DNA from: Fibrobacter sp. | GTDB lineage: Bacteria; Fibrobacterota; Fibrobacteria; Fibrobacterales; Fibrobacteraceae | Direction: 5' to 3' | Length of the DNA stretch: 44,925 bases | NCBI GenBank assembly: GCA_016285835.1 | Contig: JAEERM010000015.1 | Location: 1-44,925, forward strand | Shown here: in pieces, positions 34,545-43,516 of the stretch | Position numbering within the stretch: the first letter of the stretch is position 1 | Layout of the letters: every line of letters starts with the position of its first letter | Program-made: the position numbers and the translations under genes | The notes under the pieces: model-generated | What the model saw: the letters and a program-made list of their open reading frames with translations, nothing else | Database searches by the model: none | Told to the model about the DNA's origin: nothing

Positions 34545-35617
34545 ATTTTCCTGATTGTATTCTTGTCGATTGCATTGAAATGGGAAAGTTGCCCATACAC
34601 AGCCTGCAAAAGCTGCGTCGTATTTGAGTAACCACGACCGCTACAAGCCGTCACGATGCCGCTCACGGTCACGTTCACCTCCGGATGTTCTGCCCAAGAA
34701 AGGTGAGTAACCTCATCGCGGAATTTTTCCGCACGTGCCAAAGCCTCGATCTCCGAATCGGCTTGCATCACATGCACAAAGTCGTGATTGCCAAAATAAG
34801 CAACACATTCGCCACCACCCACCAAACCCATTTGGCCAATGAGCCGGCCCACATCGCAAATCACACTATCACAGAAAAACGGTCCGTGCATTTCTCGAAT
34901 TTGTTCTATGTTGTTGACACGGTACATCGCAATATAATACCCGTTCCGCTCCAGCCAAACAATGTTGCCCAGATAATCAAGCAAGTGTCGCCGATTGCAA
35001 AGTCCCGTGAGAGAATCATGTTTCGCAAGGTAATCCAACTTTGCCACCAAATTCTTTTTTTCTACAAGTTCGTTCTCGTAAGACCTAAGTACATAGCTCC
35101 CTAGAGCAAACACGCCCAAACCAAGGACGACAAGGGAAACGGTCATATCGACAAATTCCATATCGGGCGAGATTGGCGTAACGACATGTGGATAAAAACT
35201 GGCGACCAAGAAAGTTGCGATATACACGCACAGTGACAGGACGAACAGCACCCTCTTCGCAATACCAGATGGTCCAAAAGACAACAGCAAAATACCCGCA
35301 ATAAAATACAGAGGCATTGCGCTCGAAAATCCGCCACAAGCAAAAAACAACATCGGTTGCAGGAACATGCAGACAATGGCGCACATCACCAAATGACTTG
35401 GAGCATACAGGTGCGTCTTGTACGCAAAAACGCTCAGTACCAAGAACAATATGCAACAGACCGTACCGACAACGACAGATACGACACCAATACGTTCGTA
35501 AGCGGAAAGGATTGTTGAAAAAATCCCCACAACAAAGCACAACGCCATGATAACCCAGAAAAGAGTCTTTTCCAGGGAGTCTTGGTCTTTCCAGAATTTT
35601 TTCAGTCTCTCAATCAT
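34541..35617 (-). CDS. Membrane protein with degenerate GGDEF domain
   Basis: 358 residues. About six membrane segments lie within residues 17-180. A coiled linker leads into a GGDEF-type domain (about 195-358) that begins 'HDSLTGLCNRRHLLDYL'. The signature GGDEF reads 'GNHDF' (276-280), and the metal-binding 'D(I/L)D' strand reads 'YRVNN'. It should not make c-di-GMP and may act as a receptor or partner. A run of eleven G lies about 130 bp upstream of its start. The gene converges with Fic. Confidence 0.83.
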   Translation of the reverse strand: MIERLKKFWKDQDSLEKTLFWVIMALCFVVGIFSTILSAYERIGVVSVVVGTVCCILFLVLSVFAYKTHLYAPSHLVMCAIVCMFLQPMLFFACGGFSSAMPLYFIAGILLLSFGPSGIAKRVLFVLSLCVYIATFLVASFYPHVVTPISPDMEFVDMTVSLVVLGLGVFALGSYVLRSYENELVEKKNLVAKLDYLAKHDSLTGLCNRRHLLDYLGNIVWLERNGYYIAMYRVNNIEQIREMHGPFFCDSVICDVGRLIGQMGLVGGGECVAYFGNHDFVHVMQADSEIEALARAEKFRDEVTHLSWAEHPEVNVTVSGIVTACSGRGYSNTTQLLQAVYGQLSHFNAIDKNTIRKI

Positions 35618-35746
35618 TTCTACCTACACAGGTATAATGGCTAACTTTAGGTCCCTCTAAAAATCTGTATACTGCAAAAACCAACTTTTTGTCGCCAATT
35701 TGAACTTTACGGCAAACGGGCGTTTGATTGCCCCGCCAATATCACA

Positions 35747-35757
35747 GGGGGGGGGGG
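35747..35757. repeat. Homopolymer run of eleven G
   Basis: An uninterrupted G11 tract in the 238-bp region between the LysR gene and the degenerate GGDEF gene, about 130 bp upstream of the start of the latter. Tracts of this length are prone to slippage. The rest of this region shows no gene. Confidence 0.9.
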
Positions 35758-35855
35758 CAAACCTTATTCTAAATATATCTTCTTGGTATCACAAAGTCAA
35801 TCCCTCCCCAGTCGGTTTGACCAAGAAGGAGGGTGTTTCCCTTGTTTGGCCCGTC

Positions 35856-36788
35856 CTATTCCCCTTGCTTGCAGTTCGCAAGGTAGTTCTGTAGTTCTTC
35901 CACATAGCGCTCGCCCACCAGGCCGAGCAACATGTTCCGCTTAGAGATGTAGCCAATTTCCATAACGCGGTGAGCCTCGGCGCTCTTGTCCTTGAAGGGC
36001 ACTGCCAGATAGTCGCTGCCATTCAGTTCTTCGCAAATAATGCCGGAGCAGAGCGTGTAACCGTTCAGGCCAATCATCAAGTTCAGCATGGTTGCGCGGT
36101 CGTTCGCCTTGATAGTACGGTTGTACTCATTTGTACTTAGAATTTCCTCGGCAAAGTAGAACGAGCTGTTGTCGCCCTGCTCAAACGAGAGGCACGGGTA
36201 GTCGGCCAGTTGGTCAAAAGTGATGAACGGTTGCTTTGCAAGCGGGTGCCCCTTCCACAGATAGACGTAGGCCTTGCACTCTATCAGTTTATGGAAAGCG
36301 AGGTCGCGCGCATTCAGAAGGCTCTGGATTACCTTACGGTTGAAGTCACTCAAGTAGAGGATGCCGATATCGCTCTTGAACGAAGCCACATCTTCGATGA
36401 CTTCCTTGGTACGGGTCTCGCGGATAGCGAACTCGTACTTCTCGGTGTCGAACGTCTTCACCGTCTCGACAAAGCTCTTGACCGCGAAGGAGTAATGTTG
36501 CGTGGACACGGCGAACTTTTTCTTGCGCTTGCCAATCTTACCGTACTTGTCCATGACAATCTCGTAATGGTGGTATAGTTCGCGGGCGTAGGCAACGAAC
36601 TCCTCGCCTTCGTTGGTGAGGGTCACGCCACGGCTCGTGCGGTTGAAGATAAGGATATTCATCTCGTCTTCGAGGTCGCGGATAGCCGCCGTGAGAGATG
36701 GCTGCGATATATAAAGCTTTTCGGCAGCCTTGTTGAAGGAGCCTGTTTCTGCAATAGCGATGACGTAGCGGAGTTGTTGGAGAGTCAT
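35856..36788 (-). CDS. LysR-family transcriptional regulator
   Basis: 310 residues from the ATG at 36788 (a TTG two codons upstream is possible). The N-terminal helix-turn-helix is typical ('LQQLRYVIAIAETGSFNKAA', 'LYISQPSLTAAIRDLEDEM'). The effector-binding domain follows (about 90-300). The usual divergent target is absent; the gene to its right begins 284 bp away and encodes a DivIVA-like protein. The start codon has no Shine-Dalgarno sequence because the leader is made of seven-base repeats ending 8 bases before it. Effector unknown. Confidence 0.93.
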   Translation of the reverse strand: MTLQQLRYVIAIAETGSFNKAAEKLYISQPSLTAAIRDLEDEMNILIFNRTSRGVTLTNEGEEFVAYARELYHHYEIVMDKYGKIGKRKKKFAVSTQHYSFAVKSFVETVKTFDTEKYEFAIRETRTKEVIEDVASFKSDIGILYLSDFNRKVIQSLLNARDLAFHKLIECKAYVYLWKGHPLAKQPFITFDQLADYPCLSFEQGDNSSFYFAEEILSTNEYNRTIKANDRATMLNLMIGLNGYTLCSGIICEELNGSDYLAVPFKDKSAEAHRVMEIGYISKRNMLLGLVGERYVEELQNYLANCKQGE

Positions 36789-36796
36789 GGGCAATA

Positions 36797-36822
36797 GTTG
36801 GTGGTTGGTGGTTAGTGGTTGG
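36797..36822. repeat. Seven-base tandem repeat GTTGGTG in the LysR leader
   Basis: GTTGGTG x2, GTTAGTG, then GTTGG. It lies 8 bases upstream of the LysR start codon and matches repeats near 19200 and 22485. Confidence 0.85.
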
Positions 36823-37072
36823 CGATCAGGAGTTTCGGGATCAAGTTTAATTCCCTATCATTTTGATGGGGATAAATATAAAAGTTTTTCTTGATAATGG
36901 CAACACGTGATTATAAAAAAAATTTATTGCCGACAATCATTCTCATAAAAATACGCTTTTTACCTTACCCGTGGGCATTTCCTTCGTTTTACTTTCTTTT
37001 TCCACTCCCCCCACGGCAAACACTTTGTTATATTTTTATTATCGCAACTTGAAACCCTTGGAAGGTATATAT

Positions 37073-37591
37073 ATGGAACTGACACCATTGGACATCCGAA
37101 ATCAAACTTTCCACAAGAAAAATTTCGGCGGAGTCGACGCGGACGAGGTCAAGGCATTCCTAGAGACTGCCGCCGTCGCCTTTGAACAGATGTCAAGAGA
37201 CCGCACCGACCTGACCGAACGGCTCAAGATTGCGGAACAACGCGTAAACTATTACAAGCAAATCGAAAAGACCATCCAGGACGCAGTCGTCACCATGCAA
37301 AAAACGGTAGACGAAGTCAAAGCGACTGCCGAAAAAGAAGCAGAAATCATCATCGCCGAAGCCAAGGCCAGGGCAACCCGCGAAGTGGAAAACACCAAGC
37401 GCGAAGCCGAAAACCTCCGCATGGAAATCGAGCAGCTGAAGCAGCTCCGCAGCAACTACTTTATCCGTTGCCGTGCACTCATCCGCGGTCAGGAAGAACT
37501 CCTGGAAGCTATGGAAACCGACCAACGCGAGCTGGAAGCCATGTCTCCGAAGGAGCCCACCAGCGGATCGATCGGGAACGTTCTGGCATAG
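37073..37591 (+). CDS. DivIVA-domain coiled-coil protein
   Basis: 172 residues from the ATG at 37073, with GGAAGG about 7 bases upstream. The N terminus 'LTPLDIRNQTFHKKNFGGVDADEVKAFLE' pattern (residues about 3-31) is the DivIVA membrane-targeting domain. Residues about 35-145 are a long coiled coil rich in Glu and Lys. DivIVA proteins sense membrane curvature at poles and septa and organise wall growth or division; outside Gram-positive bacteria their role is less clear. A TATATT at 37029-37034 may be its -10 box. YggU follows after 16 bp, a known association of DivIVA and YggT/YggU genes. Confidence 0.87.
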   Translation: MELTPLDIRNQTFHKKNFGGVDADEVKAFLETAAVAFEQMSRDRTDLTERLKIAEQRVNYYKQIEKTIQDAVVTMQKTVDEVKATAEKEAEIIIAEAKARATREVENTKREAENLRMEIEQLKQLRSNYFIRCRALIRGQEELLEAMETDQRELEAMSPKEPTSGSIGNVLA

Positions 37592-37607
37592 GCGGGAATA
37601 TCGGGCC

Positions 37608-37832
37608 ATGCGCATCAACATCAAGGTCCATGCGCGGAGCAAACGTGACAGCATCACGGCCCTGCCCGACGGAAGTTTCAAGGTGGATGTCAAGGCCCCA
37701 CCCGTAGACGGGGCGGCCAACGAAGCCATCTGCGAACTTGTTGCAAATCACTTCAAAGTCCACAAGCGGGATGTAGAAGTCGTGTTGGGGAGCACTAGCA
37801 ACAAGAAGGTCATCGAAGTGCGAGGAAAGTGA
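37608..37832 (+). CDS. YggU/DUF167 family protein (UPF0235)
   Basis: 74 residues from the ATG at 37608; a longer in-frame reading lies inside the DivIVA gene and is rejected. The family motif is clear: 'VHARSKRDSI', 'VDVKAPPVDGAANEAICELV', and 'VEVVLGSTSNKKVIEV'. The fold is known but the function is not. It sits between the DivIVA-like gene and a GGDEF gene, with gaps of about 15 bp, so it belongs to a three-gene operon. Confidence 0.88.
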   Translation: MRINIKVHARSKRDSITALPDGSFKVDVKAPPVDGAANEAICELVANHFKVHKRDVEVVLGSTSNKKVIEVRGK

Positions 37833-37847
37833 CAGAAGGGAGAAGAC

Positions 37848-39446
37848 ATGAGAATACCGATTCACAGGAAAATATTCGGGTTGTCGCTGTCCGGCTTGAT
37901 CCTCTGTACCCTCTCGCTAGGAGGGCTGGCACTTTATTTCACCAGCGACATTCTGCAGAAGCGTTCGCAGGAATTCCTCCAGAACAGGCTTATCGTTGAG
38001 CAGCACAAGATTGTTCCCCTCTTTACCGATATCGAGCATTTCGCAAACGGCATCGCAGCACCCATCCTCAGCGACATCCCCTCGATAGAAGCCCTCAAGC
38101 AAGAAAAATCCCGCAACGAGATTACAGAAAAAATCAACAACTACATCATGGCCTCGCTGGGCAACATCAAGAACGCAACCTCGGCTTACTTGCGGTACAA
38201 TCCGGAACTTACGCCCCCCACCTCCGGGCTTTTCATCTCGAAAAATCCGGAAACCGGCGAATTCCAGAACATGACCCCTACCGATATTTCGAAATACGAC
38301 TCGAGCGATACGGAGCACGTAGGCTGGTATTACCAACCTACCAAGGACGGGAAACCCACATGGTTACTTCCCTATCAAAACAAGAATATCAATGTCTACA
38401 TGATTTCGTACGTTGTCCCACTCGCCAAGTTCGACCAGGACATCGGCATCATCGGAATCGATCTGGATTTCAGCAACATTATCAAGTTCGTTTCGAGCAT
38501 TAAAGTTTATCAAACTGGATACGCATTCCTCGAAGACGAAAACGGAAAAATCATCGTCCACCCTACGCTGAAACCAGGCAACATTCTCAAGCCTAAAAAA
38601 GGGTACCGTGCACTGCGCACACAGTTACCGAACGGGATGTCCTTTGGCATTCGAGTTCCCGAAGCCGAAATCAACGCCGAGCGTTACAAGCTCCTTGTGG
38701 AAATTTTCATCTTCGCCGTCTTCCTGCTAATCCTGTTCTCGTTCATATCGGCAATGGTGGCCTATTCCATCACAAGGCCCATCCTCAACTTGACAGAAAC
38801 AGCGAACAAGCTGATTAGCGGCAATATGAAGGTGCAATTCAAGGTCGAGACCAACGACGAAATTGGCGACCTTTCTAAAAGTTTCCAGACAGCGAAAGAC
38901 CACATGCAAGAATACCTTGGCCAAATCCAAGGGCTCGCCTACAGGGACTCGCTTACCGGCATACGCAACCGCACCGCTTACGACGCCTACTGCAAAGAAG
39001 TCGATACCAAAATAGCGAGCAAGCAACTGCGCGAGTTCGGCATCCTGGTTTGCAACCTCAACTACCTGAAGTCCATTAACGACAATTACGGGCACGACAA
39101 CGGCAACGCCTATCTTGTCAACTGCTGCAAGTTGATATGCGACATATTCTGCCACAGCCCCGTATTCCGCATCAGCGGCGATGAATTCGTCGTCATCCTC
39201 ATGGGTAACGACTTGCGAAACCGCGGCGATCTCATCACGAACATCAACAAGAGGATGAACGCATCGACCACCGCCGAAAGCGCCTGGGAACGACTGAGCA
39301 TCGCATGTGGATATTCACTCAAGGATATCAACGACACAAATATCGCCATGGTCCAAAAGCGTGCTGAAAAAGAAATGTACCGCATCAAGAAAGAAATGAA
39401 AAACACGAGGAAAGCCGATCACGAAAACGGCTTATTCCGCCAGTAA
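37848..39446 (+). CDS. Sensor protein with Cache-like, HAMP and GGDEF domains
   Basis: 532 residues, with AAGGGAG 5 bases before the ATG. One membrane segment (about 9-33), an extracellular Cache-like sensor (about 34-280, 'GWYYQPTKDGKPTWLLPY', 'AFLEDENGKIIVHP'), a second segment (about 284-306), HAMP (about 307-360), and GGDEF (about 365-530). The signature reads 'SGDEF' (443-447), which can still be active, but the metal-binding strand reads 'NLN' (403-405) where active enzymes have DxD. It may have weak or no diguanylate cyclase activity. It closes the DivIVA-YggU operon. Confidence 0.87.
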   Translation: MRIPIHRKIFGLSLSGLILCTLSLGGLALYFTSDILQKRSQEFLQNRLIVEQHKIVPLFTDIEHFANGIAAPILSDIPSIEALKQEKSRNEITEKINNYIMASLGNIKNATSAYLRYNPELTPPTSGLFISKNPETGEFQNMTPTDISKYDSSDTEHVGWYYQPTKDGKPTWLLPYQNKNINVYMISYVVPLAKFDQDIGIIGIDLDFSNIIKFVSSIKVYQTGYAFLEDENGKIIVHPTLKPGNILKPKKGYRALRTQLPNGMSFGIRVPEAEINAERYKLLVEIFIFAVFLLILFSFISAMVAYSITRPILNLTETANKLISGNMKVQFKVETNDEIGDLSKSFQTAKDHMQEYLGQIQGLAYRDSLTGIRNRTAYDAYCKEVDTKIASKQLREFGILVCNLNYLKSINDNYGHDNGNAYLVNCCKLICDIFCHSPVFRISGDEFVVILMGNDLRNRGDLITNINKRMNASTTAESAWERLSIACGYSLKDINDTNIAMVQKRAEKEMYRIKKEMKNTRKADHENGLFRQ

Positions 39447-39478
39447 ATATTCAATAATAATCCGGCTATTGTCAGCAA

Positions 39479-40303
39479 CTACAATTCGCAATCACTCAAT
39501 GCAGAAAGCGAACCAGATAAATACGCATCCCTGATGCAGTCCGCAACGGATTCGGCAAGGTCGGCGACATCCTGGGAAACTGTAATTGAGTCACCATCCT
39601 CATTTTCTTGGTCCGAACCGTTTTCTTTATTCGTATTCGCCTGGATAATTGAATCTGCGACCGCCCGAGCAATCGAGTCAGCAACAGCCTGTGCAATGGA
39701 ATCAGCCCGCGCGCGTTCTTCCGCCCTACGTTCTAGTGCATCTTCATAAACACTTGCAGGGACCCGGTTCAGTTCGACACCATTCTTACTTACCACCTTG
39801 ACAATGCCGTCATGCATGCCGTAGTAGAACGCAGAAATATTGCATTGCTTGTCCAAAGTATCCGTCGCATCGAATTTAAGAATGTTGTAATACGTAGAAT
39901 CGTTGACCTCGAGAGAGTCCTTAAATATCAGTTTGTACACGCCCGCCGTTGCCGGGAAAACGGGTTCCTCGAAAGTAATTTCTTTATATTGATTCGGGCT
40001 GCACCAGACCTTGATGTTTCCGCCATTCGAATTTGAGGTCACCCACAAACCGATGTCAACACCAGACGTCATTGACTGGATGGAATAATGTAGCCAAGGA
40101 TCGTCATCATTACTGTAAGACACGGATTGGATTAACTCATCGACAAATTTGACAGTATCGGCTAGGTATATAACCGAATCACGGACATATTTCCTCTTGG
40201 CATTCAGCAGAATTGTCGTGTCATCCGTATCTTCCGGCGGATCATAACTGTCAAAACAAGCAAAAAGGAGCGCCGCAAACGCAAGGAGAAACAGCTTTTT
40301 CAT
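39479..40303 (-). CDS. Hypothetical lipoprotein with Ala/Asp-rich heptad repeats
   Basis: 274 residues. The lipobox is 'LLFAC' (Cys16). A beta-rich domain of about 150 residues is followed by a repeat 'ADSIAQAVADSIARAVADSI' (about 198-218), which should form a helix, and an acidic tail. I do not recognise a family. Its ATG shares one base with the stop of the gene upstream (TAATG), so the two lipoproteins are translated together. Confidence 0.72.
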   Translation of the reverse strand: MKKLFLLAFAALLFACFDSYDPPEDTDDTTILLNAKRKYVRDSVIYLADTVKFVDELIQSVSYSNDDDPWLHYSIQSMTSGVDIGLWVTSNSNGGNIKVWCSPNQYKEITFEEPVFPATAGVYKLIFKDSLEVNDSTYYNILKFDATDTLDKQCNISAFYYGMHDGIVKVVSKNGVELNRVPASVYEDALERRAEERARADSIAQAVADSIARAVADSIIQANTNKENGSDQENEDGDSITVSQDVADLAESVADCIRDAYLSGSLSALSDCEL

Positions 40304-40983
40304 TAGTCATCCTCCTTCTCATTGATAGCGATGTGGCTACCGTCTTCCATCTCTATTTTCAAGATACCCTTTTTCGTCTGGTAATACAATTTGGCGTCCG
40401 ATTCAACAGATGATTTCCGATCACGATCCTCGTATTTGCTCCCATAACTGACAGCAACATCCTTGTACGTAACACCGTTGATTTCCATTTCGTCAAAATA
40501 AAGCGAGTCGGGACCAAAATATACGGAATCCTTGCCACCAACCTTCTCCACGATACGCGCCTCTTTATGCGCAAGGGGATTTACAAGCGAGAATACATAT
40601 TGCCCAAAACGCGCTTCAACGATTTCGTGTTTTTCTTTATCATCGGAGTCGTAATAGAAGGAGGGATTTTTGACGGAAAGCGATATCGAATAGATGGGAT
40701 ACGCAGATTCCAGAGTCGTATTCAACTGCTTTTGGCATAATTCATCTAGGTAATTATTCCTATCGGTGACGGCCAAAGAAAACAAGTAACCATCAGAATG
40801 TTTGAAAGGAATTGTCTTGCCCTTTTTATAGCCACCGAAATCGGCCTGGTAGCCCTTGATTTTTGCATCATCATGGCACCTTTCGCTATAGGTTTGGGTG
40901 GACGAATCAATATCGGCGCAAGCACAAAGGAGTGCCAGCGCGGTACATTCAAGGATAAATACGCAAGAATACATTCTTTTCAT
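40303..40983 (-). CDS. Hypothetical lipoprotein
   Basis: 226 residues. The signal segment ends in 'LLCAC' (Cys22). The mature protein has repeated short beta strands and no motif that I recognise. It is coupled to the lipoprotein gene that follows by the TAATG junction. A+T content is visibly higher than in the housekeeping genes. It lies 39 bp downstream of the FISUMP gene on the same strand, so all three may form one operon. Confidence 0.72.
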   Translation of the reverse strand: MKRMYSCVFILECTALALLCACADIDSSTQTYSERCHDDAKIKGYQADFGGYKKGKTIPFKHSDGYLFSLAVTDRNNYLDELCQKQLNTTLESAYPIYSISLSVKNPSFYYDSDDKEKHEIVEARFGQYVFSLVNPLAHKEARIVEKVGGKDSVYFGPDSLYFDEMEINGVTYKDVAVSYGSKYEDRDRKSSVESDAKLYYQTKKGILKIEMEDGSHIAINEKEDD

Positions 40984-41022
40984 ACTTATAAATTACATAT
41001 TTCTCTAGAAAAAGCAATAGAA

Positions 41023-42939
41023 TTATTCTTCAATTTCGGGGGTTGAGTAGTCTTTAATGCAACGGGCAGCGGCGTACCCTGTCGAACAGACTCCGGCAAA
41101 ATCATTGGACGCCATTGCGGAGCACACCCATGCGGAGCCGGAACTCAAATAGTTCGTAGGCGTAATTTCCTTTGTGTTCACCTGGCAATAAGTATCGTCA
41201 CCAGATTGAACATAGGGGCACTTTCCGCCATCTTGCAAGAAGTACGCTTCGGCACGACCGTATTCGTAAGGATTGTAAAGGTTCAACCCGTAGTAGCTAA
41301 CGGAATCAGGTGCAACGAGTTCGTCCAGCTGCATGTTGGTATTTAAGTTGTCGTAAAGTTTGTTCCAGTCTTTGCTGGATGTAAGCCTGAATCCTGCCGG
41401 GCACGGGCTCCCCTCACGAATCATCGGCGAGAACACGTATTTTCCAGAATACGAATCTTGCGTCATCCACAGGGCGCTATCCACGGCGACAAGGCCTTTG
41501 CCGCTATCCAAAACCCCTTTCCACAGCAAGTGCTTTGCTTCGCAAGTAAAGGTGTAGCCGTCGAACACTCCGGTGGCGCCATCAGTTGTGCAGATTCCCA
41601 AATTCTCTTCCACGATGTTCAGCGGACGCCAGTACTTGTTGACGCACACATATTTGCCAACACTTGTCGTAGCCACTTCACCTTTCTTTGCATCAGTACA
41701 TTCGCTCAACTTGCTCTTTGCCACTTCTTCTTCAGAAGACTTTAGCCAGCGCAACTCGTCGTAGTAGGTTTTGCAAGTGTAAGCGGTGTCCTTGAAGTAT
41801 TCGATTTTATGTAACATAGTGCTATCGCAAGCCGGGAGGATGTCATTGGCCTGTGCAACGCGCCATTCATACCAGTCTGTCATGACATGATAGCAAACGT
41901 AGTCTTCACCCTTGTATTTGTTCAGCCTTTTATCATTCGACTCGTCACAAGCACCCAACACTTCTTCTTGTGTAGCGATGTCCCATTCTGCAAAAATGAC
42001 TTCGCGCCATTCCTCCAAGTCCCAGTCATACGTTGAAGAAGTTTTCGTTCGGCAAGTGAAAGCGGAGTCGTCCATTACATGTACGCTGTCGCTGCGGGTG
42101 GAGTCGCATGGCCCGAATTCAAAATCCAGAATGTCGTCTCGCACGGAAATTTCCCATACCGTGTCCCGACAGGTCAGATAGTCGCCATTATGCGCAGCAA
42201 CCTTGCCTTCGGAGGCACTGTCGCAAACACCGAGATTTTCAAAAACCGTGTTTTTATTGTTTACACAACGAACGTAAAGGTAGACTCCATTATAAGCGTA
42301 GCTAACAAAGCCCCAATCCATTTCGTCGTATTCGAACTTGGCAGCATCGTCGTATCTTCTCTGGTTTTTGAAAGCGTATTTCCAATAACCTACGAATTCA
42401 CCCTCTTCTTCGTATTCGCCATCATATTTTCCACCGGGTTCCGCCGAAAAACCGATCGCATCACCGCCGTTTCCATTCTGGCCGTCGTCAGTGCTCAGCC
42501 AGCCACTTTCTGATTTGAGCGCCCATACCACAGAATCGCCATACACATTTTCCAAGAACTTGAACAGGTTCCGCCACTCTGTCTCGGTGGGCAAGTGCCA
42601 GTCTTCCGGACAAATCGTATGCGCTTCCGAAGATCTGTAGAGCCTGCCGTAATCTCCCTTGGCACCGACATCCTTCGAATCGTAAGAAGCGTCGGTTGCA
42701 TACCTTAGGTTTTCTGTCATCCAAGTGACACCATCGACGGTTATAGTCGAATATTTCTTGCCATCGCGGGAATCCTTGAAAGAACTCGATTGTATCTCGA
42801 TTTCTATGGTATTGCCGTTTTCGTCAGTAAAAGTCAATTCATCGATAGAGGTGCTCGATGCACCATCGTCGCCACACGCCAAAAAGAGGGATGCACTAAT
42901 AGCAAGTGCGCAAACAAAAAAAAGAACGTTGGTTCTCAT
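41023..42939 (-). CDS. FISUMP-domain lipoprotein with six cysteine-paired repeats
   Basis: 638 residues, with GGAG 6 bases upstream of the ATG. The lipobox is 'LFLAC' (Cys22). Residues about 52-229 form a FISUMP domain: 'RDGKKYSTITVDGVTWMTEN', 'CPEDWHLPTETEWRNLF' and 'YVRCV'. Then come six repeats of about 35-50 residues (about 232-465), each with 'LG.CD' near its start and 'G.Y.TC...W' some 15 residues later, which should pair the two cysteines. The C-terminal part resembles a second, divergent FISUMP domain ('WMTQDSYSGK', 'CPAGFRLTSSKDWNKLY', 'AARCIKD'). FISUMP proteins are abundant in Fibrobacter; their role is not known. Confidence 0.88.
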   Translation of the reverse strand: MRTNVLFFVCALAISASLFLACGDDGASSTSIDELTFTDENGNTIEIEIQSSSFKDSRDGKKYSTITVDGVTWMTENLRYATDASYDSKDVGAKGDYGRLYRSSEAHTICPEDWHLPTETEWRNLFKFLENVYGDSVVWALKSESGWLSTDDGQNGNGGDAIGFSAEPGGKYDGEYEEEGEFVGYWKYAFKNQRRYDDAAKFEYDEMDWGFVSYAYNGVYLYVRCVNNKNTVFENLGVCDSASEGKVAAHNGDYLTCRDTVWEISVRDDILDFEFGPCDSTRSDSVHVMDDSAFTCRTKTSSTYDWDLEEWREVIFAEWDIATQEEVLGACDESNDKRLNKYKGEDYVCYHVMTDWYEWRVAQANDILPACDSTMLHKIEYFKDTAYTCKTYYDELRWLKSSEEEVAKSKLSECTDAKKGEVATTSVGKYVCVNKYWRPLNIVEENLGICTTDGATGVFDGYTFTCEAKHLLWKGVLDSGKGLVAVDSALWMTQDSYSGKYVFSPMIREGSPCPAGFRLTSSKDWNKLYDNLNTNMQLDELVAPDSVSYYGLNLYNPYEYGRAEAYFLQDGGKCPYVQSGDDTYCQVNTKEITPTNYLSSGSAWVCSAMASNDFAGVCSTGYAAARCIKDYSTPEIEE

Positions 42940-43024
42940 GATATCTCCAAAAAAAATTTCGTCAAATTTAAAAAAAACGCAGCATTTTATTGCTACGGTC
43001 TCTTACTAATGCTGTTAGAGATTG

Positions 43025-43516
43025 CTATTTCATCACGATGTTCACGAGGCCGTCGAGCGGGTCGCCAGCGGTTGACGCGATGGAGTCCTTGACCCGGCTC
43101 GCGATCTCGTCGACGCGCCGCCATGCGATCCTCATGTAGCTTGACGTGGCGGACTTGTTCATCTGTAGCGCGAACCAGGTGGTGACTTCCTCGAACTTGT
43201 GCGTGAAGCGCGATCCGTGAGCCACCCATGGCACCTTGCATGTGTGGACGGCCTTGCAGTGCGGGCAGTACACGCGGTACGTGCTGTAGCGGAGGAACAC
43301 CTTGTGCCCCTCGAAGTCCGTGCAGCGCCATAGTCTCGGCCCCTTGCCGTTGCCATAGTCGTAGAACGTCCCCCTGTGGCCGCAGAGGCCGCACCTGTGA
43401 CGGAAGGACTCTGTCGGGTGGACGTCTATGACGAGGCTGTTGTCTTCGATGGAAAGTTTGTCGATGACGGTGTGCTTGACTTCGAGCAGGGCTTTGACTA
43501 TATTTTTGAACGGCAT
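43025..43516 (-). pseudogene. ISL3-family transposase, N-terminal fragment
   Basis: 163 residues from the ATG at 43516, with AGGA upstream (an 11-codon longer start is possible). It has the zinc-finger part 'HRCGLCGHRG' and 'YCPHCKAVH', and a helix-turn-helix ('YMRIAWRRVDEIASRV') of ISL3 transposases. Full proteins are about 400 residues and continue after 'DPLDGLVNI' into the DDE domain ('GIDE...'). Here the frame breaks at that point and stops three codons later. No other frame continues the domain in the 85 bp before the FISUMP gene. It cannot transpose. Confidence 0.75.
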
